From Actinobacteria bacterium OV320 (lineage in GTDB: Bacteria > Actinomycetota > Actinomycetes > Streptomycetales > Streptomycetaceae): 64,000 nt of DNA. The notes below the pieces were generated by a model. It saw only the letters and a program-made list of their open reading frames with translations. It did not search any database and was not told the origin of the DNA. The position numbers and the translations under genes are program-made. Location: NCBI GenBank assembly GCA_001298545.1, contig LJCX01000024.1:434001-498000 (forward strand), given 5' to 3'. Below, piece after piece: positions 18,575 through 26,159 of the stretch; the first letter of the stretch is position 1; each line of letters begins with the position of its first letter.

Positions 18575-19966
18575 TCAGCCGACGTCGAGACGCAGCAGAT
18601 CCTCCTCGGTCTCCCGCCGCACGATGACCCGCGACTCGCCCTCGCGCACGGCGACCACCGGCGGGCGCAGCACATGGTTGTAGTTGCTGGCCATGGACCG
18701 GCAGTACGCGCCCGTGGCGGTTACGGCGATCAGGTCACCCGGTGCCAGGTCGGAGGGCAGGAACGCGTCCTTCACGACGATGTCGCCGCTCTCGCAGTGC
18801 TTGCCGACGACCCGCGCGAGCATCGGCGCGGCGTCGGAGGTCCGGGAGACCAGCGCGACGCTGTACTCCGCGTCGTACAGCGCGGTACGGATGTTGTCCG
18901 ACATGCCGCCGTCGACGGAGACGTACGTACGCAGCCCGTCGAGGGGCTTGATGGTGCCGACCTCGTAGAGGGTGAAGGCGGTCGGGCCGACGATGGCGCG
19001 CCCCGGCTCGACGGAGATACGAGGAGTGCGCAGGCGCGCGCCCTCACACTCACGGGTGACGATCTCGGTGAGCGCCTTGGCGATCTCGTGGGGCTCGCGG
19101 GGATCGTCGTCGCTGGTGTACGCGATCCCGAGCCCACCGCCGAGGTCGATCTCGGGCAGCTCGACGCCGTGCTCGTCACGGATGTCCTTGAGCAGTCCGA
19201 CGACCCGGTGGGCGGCGACCTCGAAGCCGGACATGTCGAAGATCTGCGACCCGATGTGGGAGTGCAGTCCGATCAGTTCGAGCCCGTCGAGCTGAAGGGC
19301 GCGCCGCACGGCTTCCGCCGCCTGTCCGCCCGCGAGCGGAATCCCGAACTTCTGGTCCTCGTGCGCGGTGGCGATGAACTCGTGCGTATGGGCCTCGACG
19401 CCGACGGTGATACGAATCTGCACCCGCTGCCGCTTACCGAGGGACTGCGCGACATGGGCGACGCGCACGATCTCCTGGAAGGAGTCGAGAACGATACGCC
19501 CGACCCCGGCGTCGATGGCCCGGTGAATTTCTTCGACGGACTTGTTGTTGCCGTGGAACGCGATGCGGTCGGCGGGCATGCCGGCGGAGAGGGCGGTGGC
19601 GAGCTCGCCGCCCGAACAGACGTCGAGGTTGAGCCCCTCCTCGTGCAGCCACCGCACGACGGCCCGGGACAGGAACGCCTTGCCGGCGTAGAAGACGTCG
19701 GCGTCGGCCCCGAAGGCGGTACGCCAGGCACGGGCCCGCTCGCGGAAGTCTGCCTCGTCGAGGATGTAGGCGGGGGTGCCGTGCTCCTCGGCGAGGGCGG
19801 CGACGTCGACACCGCCCACGGTCAGCACACCGTCGGTGTTACGGGTGACGGTGTGCGCCCAGACCTTCGGGTGGAGGGCGTTGAGATCGGCGGGCGGGGC
19901 GGAGTAGTGCCCCTCCGGAAAGACGTCGGCGTGACGGGGCCCGGCGGGGTGGGCGGAACGGCTCAT
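18575..19966 (-). CDS. lysA: Diaminopimelate decarboxylase
   Basis: PLP enzyme of fold type III (463 residues) that makes lysine from meso-diaminopimelate. PLP-lysine motif is FYAGKAFLSRAV, with GGELATAL, the glycine loop DLGGGLGIAY, the EPGRAIVG motif and the C-terminal CESGDIV site that supplies the active Cys. ATG start at 19966. It follows the ArgRS-like gene by 15 bp and precedes hom by about 170 bp on the same strand, placing lysine and threonine branches side by side. Confidence 0.95.
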   Translation of the reverse strand: MSRSAHPAGPRHADVFPEGHYSAPPADLNALHPKVWAHTVTRNTDGVLTVGGVDVAALAEEHGTPAYILDEADFRERARAWRTAFGADADVFYAGKAFLSRAVVRWLHEEGLNLDVCSGGELATALSAGMPADRIAFHGNNKSVEEIHRAIDAGVGRIVLDSFQEIVRVAHVAQSLGKRQRVQIRITVGVEAHTHEFIATAHEDQKFGIPLAGGQAAEAVRRALQLDGLELIGLHSHIGSQIFDMSGFEVAAHRVVGLLKDIRDEHGVELPEIDLGGGLGIAYTSDDDPREPHEIAKALTEIVTRECEGARLRTPRISVEPGRAIVGPTAFTLYEVGTIKPLDGLRTYVSVDGGMSDNIRTALYDAEYSVALVSRTSDAAPMLARVVGKHCESGDIVVKDAFLPSDLAPGDLIAVTATGAYCRSMASNYNHVLRPPVVAVREGESRVIVRRETEEDLLRLDVG

Positions 19967-19981
19967 CTTTGGCGTGCTCTT

Positions 19982-21076
19982 TCAGAGATGGTCGGGTGCG
20001 TCGATGCCGAGCAGGGACAGGCCGCCGGCCAGCACCGTCCCGGCGGCTTCGGCAAGCGCGAGCCGGGCACGGTGGGCGGCCGAGGGTTTCTCCTCACCAC
20101 GGGGCAGGACGGTGGGGAGAAAAGGGGTGACGGCGTCGGCGACGGCGATGAGATGCCGGGCGAGACGGTCCGGAGCGTGCTGTGTCGCCGTCGCGGCCAG
20201 GATGCGGGGATGGTCGGCGAGGGCGATCTCGAGTGCGCGTACGTCCTGGACGACTCCGGGGTGGGCGTCGAAACCCAGGTCGGCGGCGTTACGGCTGAGC
20301 GCCCGGGTGCGGGCGTGGGCGTAACGGACCCGGAAGAGCGGATTGCCCTCCCGCTGGGACAGATACTCGGACGTGACGCGGGGCCGGTCATGAGCGGCGG
20401 GATGGAGCAGAGCCCAACGACCGGCGTCGCGACCGAGCGCCACGGGATCGGCCGGGGCGGCGGGGACGGGACGCACGTTGACCTCGAGCGGAGCCGGCGC
20501 GTCGGGCGTGCCGTACGCGTCGACCTCGACCCCGAGCACCTCGGTCCACTCCCGCTCGGGACGCGCCACGCAGCTGGTACGGACGAGGGCGCCCTGCGAA
20601 CGCAGCACACGGGCCACGACGTCCATGACGACGACGGCACGGACCTCATGAGGGGCATGCAGCTGCACGACCTGCCCGGTGGGCCGCTCAACGTACCCGA
20701 ACCTGACCCCGCTCCGGCTCTGGCTCCGGCTCTGGCTCTGGCTCTGGCTCTGGCTCCGCAGGATCTCGCTGACGAGCGCGACCGACCCCTGCGCCGCCCG
20801 CAGGCTGATATTGAGAAACCCGGGCCCGGTGACCACGACGTCACTGACCCCGGCGGCACCGAGAAGATACGGCCGGAGCACCTCGGCGACCCGCTGCGGC
20901 GACTGCCCGGCCGGCCGCGCGAGCTGGAGGGCGATGTTGGTCGCGTAGTCCCCACAGCCACCGGGCCCCGGAACGGTGACCAAGGCCTGCGGGGGCACGA
21001 CCACACTCAGCTCCCCGTCATCGACAGCACGACGCACCGCGCGCAGCACGGTACGTGAGAGCTCGACGGGGGTCAC
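19982..21076 (-). CDS. nrtL: ArgRS-derived protein without catalytic core (DALR anticodon-binding type)
   Basis: A 364-residue protein built from the two ends of arginyl-tRNA synthetase. Residues 1-85 match the ArgRS N-terminal domain (GGCGDYATNIALQLA, VVVTGPGFLNISL). The start of the catalytic fold is still visible, but the HIGH box is degenerate (VQLHAPHEVRAVVVMDVVARVL), no KMSK is present and most of the Rossmann core is missing. The last 130 residues match the DALR anticodon-binding domain (FRVRYAHARTRALSRNA ... LAGGLSLLGIDAP). A Ser-Gln/Arg repeat lies at about 105-120. GTG start at 21076. It heads an operon with lysA. I recall the family name NrtL for this lysA-linked protein; function unknown, aminoacylation not expected. 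Confidence 0.85.
   Translation of the reverse strand: MTPVELSRTVLRAVRRAVDDGELSVVVPPQALVTVPGPGGCGDYATNIALQLARPAGQSPQRVAEVLRPYLLGAAGVSDVVVTGPGFLNISLRAAQGSVALVSEILRSQSQSQSQSRSQSRSGVRFGYVERPTGQVVQLHAPHEVRAVVVMDVVARVLRSQGALVRTSCVARPEREWTEVLGVEVDAYGTPDAPAPLEVNVRPVPAAPADPVALGRDAGRWALLHPAAHDRPRVTSEYLSQREGNPLFRVRYAHARTRALSRNAADLGFDAHPGVVQDVRALEIALADHPRILAATATQHAPDRLARHLIAVADAVTPFLPTVLPRGEEKPSAAHRARLALAEAAGTVLAGGLSLLGIDAPDHL
20703..20760. repeat. Hexamer tandem repeat inside the ArgRS-like gene
   Basis: Imperfect CTCTGG/CTCCGG hexamers encode a run of Ser-Gln and Ser-Arg on the minus strand. Such hexamers can slip in whole codons, so length may vary between strains. Confidence 0.8.
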
Positions 21077-21340
21077 GGGACAAGCGTAGGGGAGGAGGGG
21101 GGTGGGTAGGCGACCCGGTTTACCAGAGGTCCGGGATGTGGACGGGGGGGGGAGCGGGGGCGGGGCGGGGGGCGGCCACTGACCGCGAAGGGGCCTCGGG
21201 CTCGGAGGGGGCGGGTGCTGGGCGCGGAGGGGGCGGAAGGAGCGGGGTGCCGACTGTGGGGCCGTGCGGACCGCTAGGGGCAATGGATCCGAGCGAGCTG
21301 AGTGAATGGGCGACCTGGGCGGACGGGTTCAGGCCGACGG

Positions 21341-21445
21341 GCCTTCGGGCCGTCGCGCCTTCGGGCCGTCGGGCCGTCGCGCCTTCGGGCCGTCGGGCCG
21401 TCGCGCCTTCGGGCCGTCGGGCCTTCGGGCCGTCGGGCGGCAGAG
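21341..21445. repeat. 24-bp tandem repeat
   Basis: About four copies of the unit GCCTTCGGGCCGTCGGGCCG + TCGC, the last ones diverged. Each half is itself a near repeat (CCTTCGGGCCGTCG). There are no spacers, so this is not a CRISPR. Confidence 0.85.
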
Positions 21446-21505
21446 CCCACTGGGACCGTAGGAACCGGGAGGACGACACCGGGACTGCGCCACCAACGCG
21501 CTGAT

Positions 21506-21545
21506 GAACCGAAGCGCACCGAAGCACCGAAGCACCGAAGCACCG
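21506..21545. repeat. 8-bp tandem repeat
   Basis: Four to five copies of ACCGAAGC/G next to the 24-bp array. Confidence 0.75.
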
Positions 21546-21579
21546 GTGCGCTGATGCCTGCCAGGCCGACAGAACGGCT

Positions 21580-22068
21580 CTACTCGGCCCCTGAGCCCGC
21601 AGTGCCCGGCCCCGGCCCTGCACCCTTCCCCGCGCCTACGCCTTCCTCCGCCACACGCCCGGTCCCGATCCCCCGCTCCAGACCCGGACTTTCCCTACGC
21701 TCCATCAACTCCCGTACGACAGAAACGAGTTCGGCAGGATCGAAGGGCTTGGCGAGGAACGCGTCGACGCCGACCTCGAGACCGGCTTCGACCTCGTACT
21801 GCGTACAGGCACTGATCACGACAAGGGGGAGATCACGCGTCCGCGGATCGGCACGCAACCGAGCGGCGGTACGCAACCCGTCCAACCGGGGCATGACGAC
21901 ATCGAGCGTCACAAGATCCGGCTGCACCTGATGAACGACATCCAGACACTCGACACCATCGCCCGCGGTCACGACCTCGATGCCCTCCAGCTCGAGATTG
22001 ACCCTGATCAGCTGCCGGATGACCTTGTTGTCGTCCACAACAAGCACCCGGCCCGACGCGCCTGACAC
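21580..22068 (-). CDS. Single-domain response regulator (CheY-like receiver)
   Basis: A 162-residue receiver protein. The acidic pair is in VLVVDDNKVIRQL, the phosphorylated Asp in VTLDVVMPRLDG, the switch Ser in LVVISACTQ and the conserved Lys in FLAKPFDP. No DNA-binding output domain follows; the last 35 residues are Gly/Ala-rich and probably disordered. The frame is open upstream into the tRNA gene, so the GTG at 22068 (MSGASGRVLVVDDN) is preferred. No kinase gene is adjacent. Confidence 0.9.
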   Translation of the reverse strand: MSGASGRVLVVDDNKVIRQLIRVNLELEGIEVVTAGDGVECLDVVHQVQPDLVTLDVVMPRLDGLRTAARLRADPRTRDLPLVVISACTQYEVEAGLEVGVDAFLAKPFDPAELVSVVRELMERRESPGLERGIGTGRVAEEGVGAGKGAGPGPGTAGSGAE

Positions 22069-22236
22069 AACTCGAGAGTAGGTCCGGACCGGCCACCGCG
22101 TCCGGGTTTTCCCCACTTCCACCCCGTGCGGGCGACCCACACCCCGCCCCGGACCCGCAGAAACCCGTTCATGAACACCCCGAGCGAGCTGGTAGTGTTC
22201 TACCCGTCGCCGCGAGCAACACCTCACGACCGACAC

Positions 22237-22308
22237 GCCCCCGTAGCTCAGGGGATAGAGCAACGGCCTCCGGAGCCGTGTGCGCAGGTTCGAATCCTGC
22301 CGGGGGCA
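22237..22308 (+). tRNA. tRNA-Arg (anticodon CCG)
   Basis: Full cloverleaf: acceptor GCCCCCG/CGGGGGC with discriminator A, D-arm GCTCAGGGGATAGAGC, anticodon stem ACGGC/GCCGT around the loop CTCCGGA giving anticodon CCG (reads CGG), short variable region, and T-arm GCAGG-TTCGAAT-CCTGC. CCA is not fully encoded. Its last 45 bases are part of the direct repeat that bounds the integrative element, so the present 3' half is supplied by the element. Confidence 0.97.
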
Positions 22309-22313
22309 CCTTG
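22264..22313. repeat. attL: 50-bp direct repeat at the left end of the element (3' half of tRNA-Arg)
   Basis: Identical over 50 bp to 41845-41894. It spans the 3' side of the anticodon stem region, the T-arm, the acceptor strand and five bases beyond. It is followed by a short hairpin (GGGCACCT/AGGTGCCC) and a terminator-like stem that are also mirrored at the right end. Confidence 0.95.
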
Positions 22314-22326
22314 CACGAGGTGCCCA

Positions 22327-22366
22327 AAGACCCCGCCACCAGCGCTTTCGCTGAGGACGGGGTCTT
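22327..22366. terminator. Terminator-like hairpin after the tRNA (element-borne copy)
   Basis: AAGACCCCG pairs with CGGGGTCTT. The right-end copy at 41906-41949 is closely similar but has a longer perfect stem, suggesting that the element brings its own replacement for the tRNA terminator. Confidence 0.75.
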
Positions 22367-22585
22367 GGCGTATGTGCAGGCAGATGCAGCCCGGAGCGGC
22401 CGTATGTCGGTGTCTGTGGACGAGGCGTGGACGGGATCTTGAGGCATTCCCGCAGGTGGCGCAGCGCATCGAAGTCGAGCAGCCGCGCTGCTCGCTATCG
22501 TCGTCCCGGCAGTGGATGACGTCGAGGGTGGGAAGACTGACGACCGCCGCCGGCGGGCAAATGATCGGACGAGGTGGGGGATCTC

Positions 22586-23209
22586 GTGGACGTGACCACC
22601 CTTGCAGTTGCGCTCATCGGCGTCGGAGGAACGTTGGGTGGAACCCTGGGTGGGGCATTGCTCAGCCAGCGCGTCACCCGGGAGCAGAACCAGCGCGCCG
22701 ATCGTGAACGGGCAGAGGACCGCCACGACCGAGCGCAGGAAGCCAGGCGGGATCTCTATGCCCGTTTGAATACCACGGCTCGCGCTTACCGGGTCGCTGC
22801 CCGAGACGCAGTCCTAGCGGCCGAGCGCGGTGAAAGCGCCGAACCAGCAGTCCTCAATGCCGCAAAGGAAGCCTGGGCAGAGCAATACTCCTTGGCCCAG
22901 ATGGCTCTACCGAAGGACGTCAACGAGATCGCCTCTTCCCTCAATCGGGCGCTCGGAGTCGGGTACACCGTGGTGAAGCAGTTGCCGAGCAGCCCTGCCC
23001 CAGACAGGTCGTACAACCGGGCCAAAGATTGGTTCAGCGGCCCACTGTCCGACGGGGTGTATCTGCTGCGGGTCACCCTGCGTCATGACCTCGGCGTCGA
23101 GGTCGAGCCTGACTTCGAGCACACACGCACGCGGATGCTCGCTGTGCTCGACAACGAGCGAAGGAGCCTTGAGCGCCTGCTCTCCTCCGAACATGCACAG
23201 GCCGGGTGA
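22586..23209 (+). CDS. Membrane-anchored hypothetical protein of the element
   Basis: Not assigned to a known family. About 207 residues. One N-terminal hydrophobic, Gly-rich segment (VTTLAVALIGVGGTLGGTLG) is followed by a highly charged helix (TREQNQRADRERAEDRHDRAQEARRD) and a mostly helical rest with scattered Arg/Glu. This looks like a protein anchored by its N-terminus with a cytoplasmic helical domain. The GTG at 22586 lies about 5-10 nt after GAGGTGGGGG; another GTG at 22574 is possible. First gene inside attL and the only plus-strand gene of the left arm. Converges on the NERD gene with a shared hairpin between. Confidence 0.7.
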   Translation: MDVTTLAVALIGVGGTLGGTLGGALLSQRVTREQNQRADRERAEDRHDRAQEARRDLYARLNTTARAYRVAARDAVLAAERGESAEPAVLNAAKEAWAEQYSLAQMALPKDVNEIASSLNRALGVGYTVVKQLPSSPAPDRSYNRAKDWFSGPLSDGVYLLRVTLRHDLGVEVEPDFEHTRTRMLAVLDNERRSLERLLSSEHAQAG

Positions 23210-23217
23210 ACGACGAG

Positions 23218-23240
23218 GCTCCCGAGCATCATTCGGGAGC
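23218..23240. terminator. Bidirectional terminator hairpin between convergent genes
   Basis: GCTCCCGA / TCGGGAGC with a 7-base loop lies between the stops of the membrane protein gene (23209) and the NERD gene (23260). Confidence 0.7.
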
Positions 23241-23259
23241 TTCGGAGACGCCCAAGTGC

Positions 23260-24138
23260 TCAAACCTTTGGTGTCGCCATCGGCGGGACCTGGCGCCAGG
23301 CCTGGCGATGACGAGCAACGCTGTACACATGCTCGACCTGCTCGGCCGTCAGCACCCCGGAGAGCGGCGCCAGTGCCGCCACCTGACGCTCCTGGTACAC
23401 GCGCACGCTGAGCTGTGTGGCAACCACCTTCAGATCGGTCACGCCGACGAAGACGAGCACGGGCTCCACCGGTACGGGAAAGCCGCAGTAGCGCTCAAGC
23501 ACTCGAGCTACTCGCTTCGCTTCCGCCCGGCTCTTGCGCGCGTAGGGCGCCGGCTTTCCGCGATTGACCTTCACGGCATCGTCGCCGACCCATACGGCCT
23601 TGTCGTGATGGTGCTTGGTGTTGATGCTGAACACGCCGCCGGGCCCAACCAGCAAGTGATCGACGTCCACCTTGTCGGCCAGAGGGATGGAATGCAGGAC
23701 CCGCCAGCCGTGACGCGCCAAACGGTTCAGCTCGGCTCCCACTCTCCTCTCCCCCGCTAGGCCCTTACGCCACGAGTCCCACTCCGTGGGGCGCCGCAGA
23801 AGCTGTGAGATGACTCGTTCGATCAGACCCGGGCCGGATTTGTCGAGAAGGTCACGGAGGGACTCACCGGGGCGGTTGGTGGACAGATCGTCGGCTGGCG
23901 TCAGAGGCGGCAGCATCGGACGGGCTTCAGCCTCCGGTGCCCCCTGCGACAACACCGGCTCAGGGTTGTTGCGTAAGTGGTGTGTCAACACGGCGATCAC
24001 GTCGTCGCGATACTCATCCACTAAGACGGTGATGTCCCCCGTCCTCACGTCCGCCCAGCCGACCGCGGCGCCATCCGGCAGATTCGCGTACCAGCGATCA
24101 TGTCCGTACCGCTTCCAGCGCGTGACCTTCAGCTCCAC
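23260..24138 (-). CDS. NERD (nuclease-related) domain protein of the element
   Basis: About 292 residues. The N-terminal 100 residues are an unassigned domain (KVTRWKRYGHDRWYANL...) seen also in the chromosomal relative at 59338. The NERD domain follows, with KGLAGERRVGAELNRL, HSIPLADKVDVDHLLVGPGGVF and the substrate-side NTKHHHDKAVWV. In the PD-(D/E)xK reading the acidic residues are Glu of AGERRVG and Asp of VDVDHLLV, with the NTKH lysine. NERD proteins are often found with mobile DNA; DNA processing is inferred. The GTG at 24138 follows GAGGGGGG; an ATG at 24171 is the alternative. A fragment of the start of a similar gene survives at 42770-42883. Confidence 0.82.
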   Translation of the reverse strand: MELKVTRWKRYGHDRWYANLPDGAAVGWADVRTGDITVLVDEYRDDVIAVLTHHLRNNPEPVLSQGAPEAEARPMLPPLTPADDLSTNRPGESLRDLLDKSGPGLIERVISQLLRRPTEWDSWRKGLAGERRVGAELNRLARHGWRVLHSIPLADKVDVDHLLVGPGGVFSINTKHHHDKAVWVGDDAVKVNRGKPAPYARKSRAEAKRVARVLERYCGFPVPVEPVLVFVGVTDLKVVATQLSVRVYQERQVAALAPLSGVLTAEQVEHVYSVARHRQAWRQVPPMATPKV

Positions 24139-24195
24139 GAGCCCCCCTCGTCCGCTCTCAGCCCGAAGCATCGCAGCAGGTAGGGCTCAAAACGA

Positions 24196-24227
24196 GTGAG
24201 GCCCCGGACAATATGCCGGGGCCTCAC
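24196..24227. terminator. Terminator of the integrase operon
   Basis: A perfect 12-bp stem, GTGAGGCCCCGG / CCGGGGCCTCAC, with loop ACAATATG, just past the stop at 24243 on the minus strand. It separates the transfer operon from the NERD gene. Confidence 0.9.
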
Positions 24228-24242
24228 AGGTGGACTCAGTGA

Positions 24243-24587
24243 TCAGACGTGCATCTCACGGACCAGTGTGTCGTCTTCCTTGTAGAGCTCCAGGGAGTAG
24301 CTCAAACCGAGGCGGTGAAGTACGCCGCCGAGTTCGTCGAAGTGTTGAGGGTCGACGACTCCGTTCAGGAGAATGTCTGGCCCCTCGATCGGCTCGACCT
24401 CCAGCTGGCACCAGCTGGTTTCGACTTCGTAGCCGTGCCAAGACGACGACCTCGAACTCCACCCCGTTCGCACGAAGTGCTGGGCCACCGCAGAGGCATC
24501 CCGGCAACCGCGCAGGACACCGCATACGTTGTTGCCAACCTCCACCCACTCGGGATCAATCTTTTGGTCATCGTCGGATACGTCCAC
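24243..24587 (-). CDS. Hypothetical protein downstream of int
   Basis: About 114 residues, not recognised. The visible part is acidic at the start (SDDDQKIDPEWVEVG) and ends in a small alpha/beta-like pattern (DILLNGVVDPQHFDELGGVLHRLGLSYSLELY). It lies 31 bp after the int stop on the same strand and just before the operon terminator. The GTG at 24587 lacks a clear Shine-Dalgarno site, so coupling to int or a further upstream start is possible. Confidence 0.6.
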   Translation of the reverse strand: MDVSDDDQKIDPEWVEVGNNVCGVLRGCRDASAVAQHFVRTGWSSRSSSWHGYEVETSWCQLEVEPIEGPDILLNGVVDPQHFDELGGVLHRLGLSYSLELYKEDDTLVREMHV

Positions 24588-24618
24588 GCCGGAAGTATGA
24601 GGCCCAGGTTTCGTGCGA

Positions 24619-25992
24619 TCACTCGTATTCGCGCAACAGATCCTCGATACGCCTGTTGGCGACGTCCTGCCGTCCGTCGAGGCACTTCGCATAGCGGGTC
24701 AGCAGGACCTCGACGCTGTTGCCGGCGCGCTCGGCAACCTCGGTGGGATCGACTCCGGCATTGAGCCAAGTCGACAGCGCCGAGTGCCGGAGGTCGTACG
24801 GGCGACTCGCGAGCGGTGAGGAGGCGATGGCCGGCGGGAGCGCGAGAAGCCGGGCCTCCTGCCACACGCGGTAGTAGGTCGAGGACGGGACGACCGAGCC
24901 CTTCTCGCTGAAGAAGAGGCGCCCGTCGTCCGCGGTCCCGAAGCTGGCCAGGTGCTCGCGGAACATGGCCACGAGGTGGGGCGGAATGGGCACTCGCCTG
25001 ACGTCCTCGGTAGGCCGGTTCTTCAGCCCGCGGTCGTCGTGGGTCTCCCCCGAGTCGGTCCACTGCTTGCCGACCGACGGACGAGTCCGGTGGAGCAGCG
25101 CCGAGCCCCAGCCCTGCTCGGGAAGGATCAGGTCCGTCTCAACGAGGCCGACCGCTTCAGCCGGCCGGAGGCCACCGAAGTACATGGCAGCGAACAGACC
25201 CACAAGGCGACGGCCACGAGCCCGCCTGTGACCGCCTACGTAGGAGACGGCCGCCAGGAGATTGCGAGCCTGCTCCGGGTTGGCGACAACCCGAGGGTCG
25301 ACCTGGTTGGACACCTTCGGCTTCTGCCAGCGGACAGCCGTGATGGGGTTCTCGCGCAGCTCCCCCAAGTCGACGGCGTAGTTCGCCGCGTTGACGAGGG
25401 TCCGGCGCTTACGCCGTACCGTTTCGGCGGCGGCCGCTGTGCCGTCGAGCTTGAGTTTCAGTGAGTCGAGCACTGCACGGGCCGTCGCGGGTTCGGCGAG
25501 ATCGGCGAGCGGGCGAGATGCCTTGGACACCCAGTGGAGAACGTTCCGCACGTCGTCCGGGACTTCCCGGTCGTTGGGCCCCGGCAGCACGAAGGCCCAG
25601 TTGCGGAGCGCTTTGCGCAACGCCTCGTCGGACGGCCGTCCAGCGCGCTCGTCGAGGAGCTCCACCGTCACGCTGGTGAGCGATTCGTTGATGCCGTCCC
25701 GCGTGTTGGGAGCGGCATGGGGCCACTTCATCGCGAGGTATCTGAGGGCGAAGTCGTACCAGGACAGGGCCGACTTCTGCTCTTCCATGGAGCCGGGGAG
25801 TCCAGACTCCGTGTCGAATTCCTCGCCCTCCCGCATCGCGCGCATGAGCTTCGAGCGGTAGTGATCAGCGAGCGCCTTGGTGCGGAAGGAGTCGGAGAAG
25901 ACGTTGCCGGCCACCGACCATCGGACGCCGTAGGAAGGCGTCTTGGTACCGCGGTTACGTACGCCCCAGACCTTCACGTCGAGTGATTTCAC
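24619..25992 (-). CDS. int: Site-specific tyrosine integrase of the element
   Basis: A 457-residue tyrosine recombinase that joins attP to the tRNA-Arg attB and, with Xis, reverses it. There is an N-terminal arm-binding-like domain and a SAM-like core-binding domain (about 75-230). The catalytic residues are Arg276 in YFGGLRPAEA, Arg402 in SRPYDLRHS and Tyr434 in LLTRYAKC; the usual third-box His is Asn (ERAGNS), as in some actinobacterial integrases. The GTG at 25992 overlaps the xis stop as GTGA. It is encoded about 2.3 kb from attL with three genes in between, whereas in pSAM2 int lies next to the att site. Confidence 0.95.
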   Translation of the reverse strand: MKSLDVKVWGVRNRGTKTPSYGVRWSVAGNVFSDSFRTKALADHYRSKLMRAMREGEEFDTESGLPGSMEEQKSALSWYDFALRYLAMKWPHAAPNTRDGINESLTSVTVELLDERAGRPSDEALRKALRNWAFVLPGPNDREVPDDVRNVLHWVSKASRPLADLAEPATARAVLDSLKLKLDGTAAAAETVRRKRRTLVNAANYAVDLGELRENPITAVRWQKPKVSNQVDPRVVANPEQARNLLAAVSYVGGHRRARGRRLVGLFAAMYFGGLRPAEAVGLVETDLILPEQGWGSALLHRTRPSVGKQWTDSGETHDDRGLKNRPTEDVRRVPIPPHLVAMFREHLASFGTADDGRLFFSEKGSVVPSSTYYRVWQEARLLALPPAIASSPLASRPYDLRHSALSTWLNAGVDPTEVAERAGNSVEVLLTRYAKCLDGRQDVANRRIEDLLREYE

Positions 25993-26159
25993 GCCGCTGC
26001 CTCCAACTGCCGCAGCCACGCAGCGAAGTCACTGCGCCACACCCGGAGCTCGCCGTTGGGCAGCTTGAACGCGGCCGGCCCGTATCCCAGCTCACGCCAG
26101 CGATAGAAGGTGCGGCGCGAGACTCCGCCCAGCTCGGTGAGGATCTGCGGGACGGTCAT
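25989..26159 (-). CDS. xis: Excisionase, small winged-HTH (AlpA/MerR-like)
   Basis: A 56-residue protein, mostly one helix-turn-helix: TVPQILTELGGVSRRTFYRW then the wing LGYGPAAFKLPNGELRVW. This is the AlpA/MerR-like fold used by excisionases of AICEs. The ATG at 26159 shares its A with the stop of rep (TGATG), and its stop overlaps the int start. Too short to stand out as an open frame, but position and motif are typical. Confidence 0.9.
   Translation of the reverse strand: MTVPQILTELGGVSRRTFYRWRELGYGPAAFKLPNGELRVWRSDFAAWLRQLEAAA

Larger units (their letters stand above)
21077..21579. other. Intergenic repeat-rich region, no gene recognised
   Basis: About 500 bp upstream of the nrtL-lysA operon and downstream of the response regulator. 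G-runs, then two tandem repeats listed separately. Open frames here follow the repeats and show no protein family. Confidence 0.6.

Noticed and set aside
21341..21545. CRISPR-like array
   Set aside because: Repeats are contiguous with no unique spacers, and no cas genes are present.
22569..24764. Immunity (pif-like) gene of pSAM2 type at the left arm
   Set aside because: No Nudix motif is present in any left-arm protein.
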